Source of the DNA: Archilochus colubris
Taxonomy: Eukaryota > Chordata > Aves > Apodiformes > Trochilidae
Direction of reading: 5' to 3'
NCBI GenBank assembly: GCA_023079485.1
Contig: CM041104.1
Coordinates: 5,085,676-5,149,675 of the forward strand
Length of the DNA: 64,000 nucleotides
Shown in pieces: positions 63,714 to 64,000 of this stretch. Made by a program: the position numbers and the translations under genes. The notes under the pieces were generated by a model. It was not told where the DNA came from. It was given only the letters and a program-made list of their open reading frames with translations, and did not search any database. How positions within the stretch are numbered: the stretch's first letter is position 1; every line of letters begins with the position of its first letter.

Positions 63714-64000
63714 CTGCAAGGGTAAGTGAGTTGGGGGGAGCCTGGTCCCCTCTCCCTGCTTGTGTTGCTAATGGCCCACGTTCCTCTGGCAGGGGAAGGA
63801 GCTATTCCTCATCAGGATAACAGGATGCAGCCCATTGGAGGACTCGGTGGGGAGGACCACAGGGATCAGCCTGGAAGCTGCTGTTTCAGGGAGCTCATCC
63901 AGTTTTTATGGAGAAGGAAAGCTGCCCAGATGTAGCTCTGCTGGGAGTTGCTGCTGCTTTGTGCTGGTTGGAGCATGGAGCTGCTCCTCTGTGGGACCAG
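63714..64000. other. Unassigned right edge
   Basis: No protein family was recognised. Plus-strand signals GTAAGTGAG at 63722 and GTTCCTCTGGCAG ending at 63793 would define a 72-base intron. On the minus strand the same stretch would be intron before the terminal exon at 63713. Confidence 0.3.

Noticed and set aside
1..64000. CRISPR arrays, prokaryotic operons, prophage or a novel defence system
   Set aside because: No spaced direct repeats, Shine-Dalgarno-led gene runs or bacterial families; the window is typical spliced vertebrate DNA.

Overview
The window looks like nuclear DNA from a bird, or at least a sauropsid. It carries spliced vertebrate genes with GT-AG introns and one CpG island. 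LPIN3 has short introns, recognisable repeats are few, and there is one degraded CR1-like LINE 3' end and one clear old MIR-type SINE. No bacterial, plasmid or viral features were seen. I recall the order PLCG1 - ZHX3 - LPIN3 - EMILIN3 as a conserved vertebrate block (human chromosome 20q, chicken chromosome 20). Only ZHX3 and LPIN3 are identified here from their own protein sequence. The two flanking genes are inferred from 3'-end signals plus that remembered order.

Layout. Bases 1 to about 235 are the 3' end of a plus-strand gene, probably PLCG1, closed by an AATAAA. From about 670 to 46,200 lies ZHX3 on the minus strand: a 3'UTR, a three-codon coding tail at 2626-2636, a 5.2 kb last intron, one large exon (7829-10758) holding nearly the whole protein, and a roughly 35 kb 5' intron region running up to a CpG-island first exon whose donor is at 46067/46066. 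The CpG island (about 45,640-46,620) holds a perfect palindromic CRE, an NRF1-like site and GC boxes. Bases 46.6-53.5 kb show no convincing coding exon and should contain the unresolved 5' noncoding exon(s) of LPIN3. LPIN3 lies on the plus strand in 19 coding exons between 53,547 and 61,973. All junctions can be phased and give an 876-residue protein. Its polyadenylation signal is at 62,436. At the right edge, tandem minus-strand AATAAA signals near 62,990 mark the 3' end of another gene (EMILIN3 expected), arranged tail to tail with LPIN3.

How the genes relate. ZHX3 is a nuclear transcriptional repressor with two C2H2 fingers and five homeodomains. LPIN3 is a Mg2+-dependent phosphatidate phosphatase that makes diacylglycerol and, like other lipins, has nuclear-entry and coactivator-type motifs. 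They are divergent neighbours, but nothing in the sequence shows a functional link between them.

I found no previously undescribed system. The best leads are a well-formed candidate exon inside the ZHX3 intron (30403-30496), the unidentified minus-strand terminal exon at the right edge, the unusual GTTGGT donor of LPIN3 exon 2, and several ORF-poor intronic blocks that could be conserved noncoding elements.
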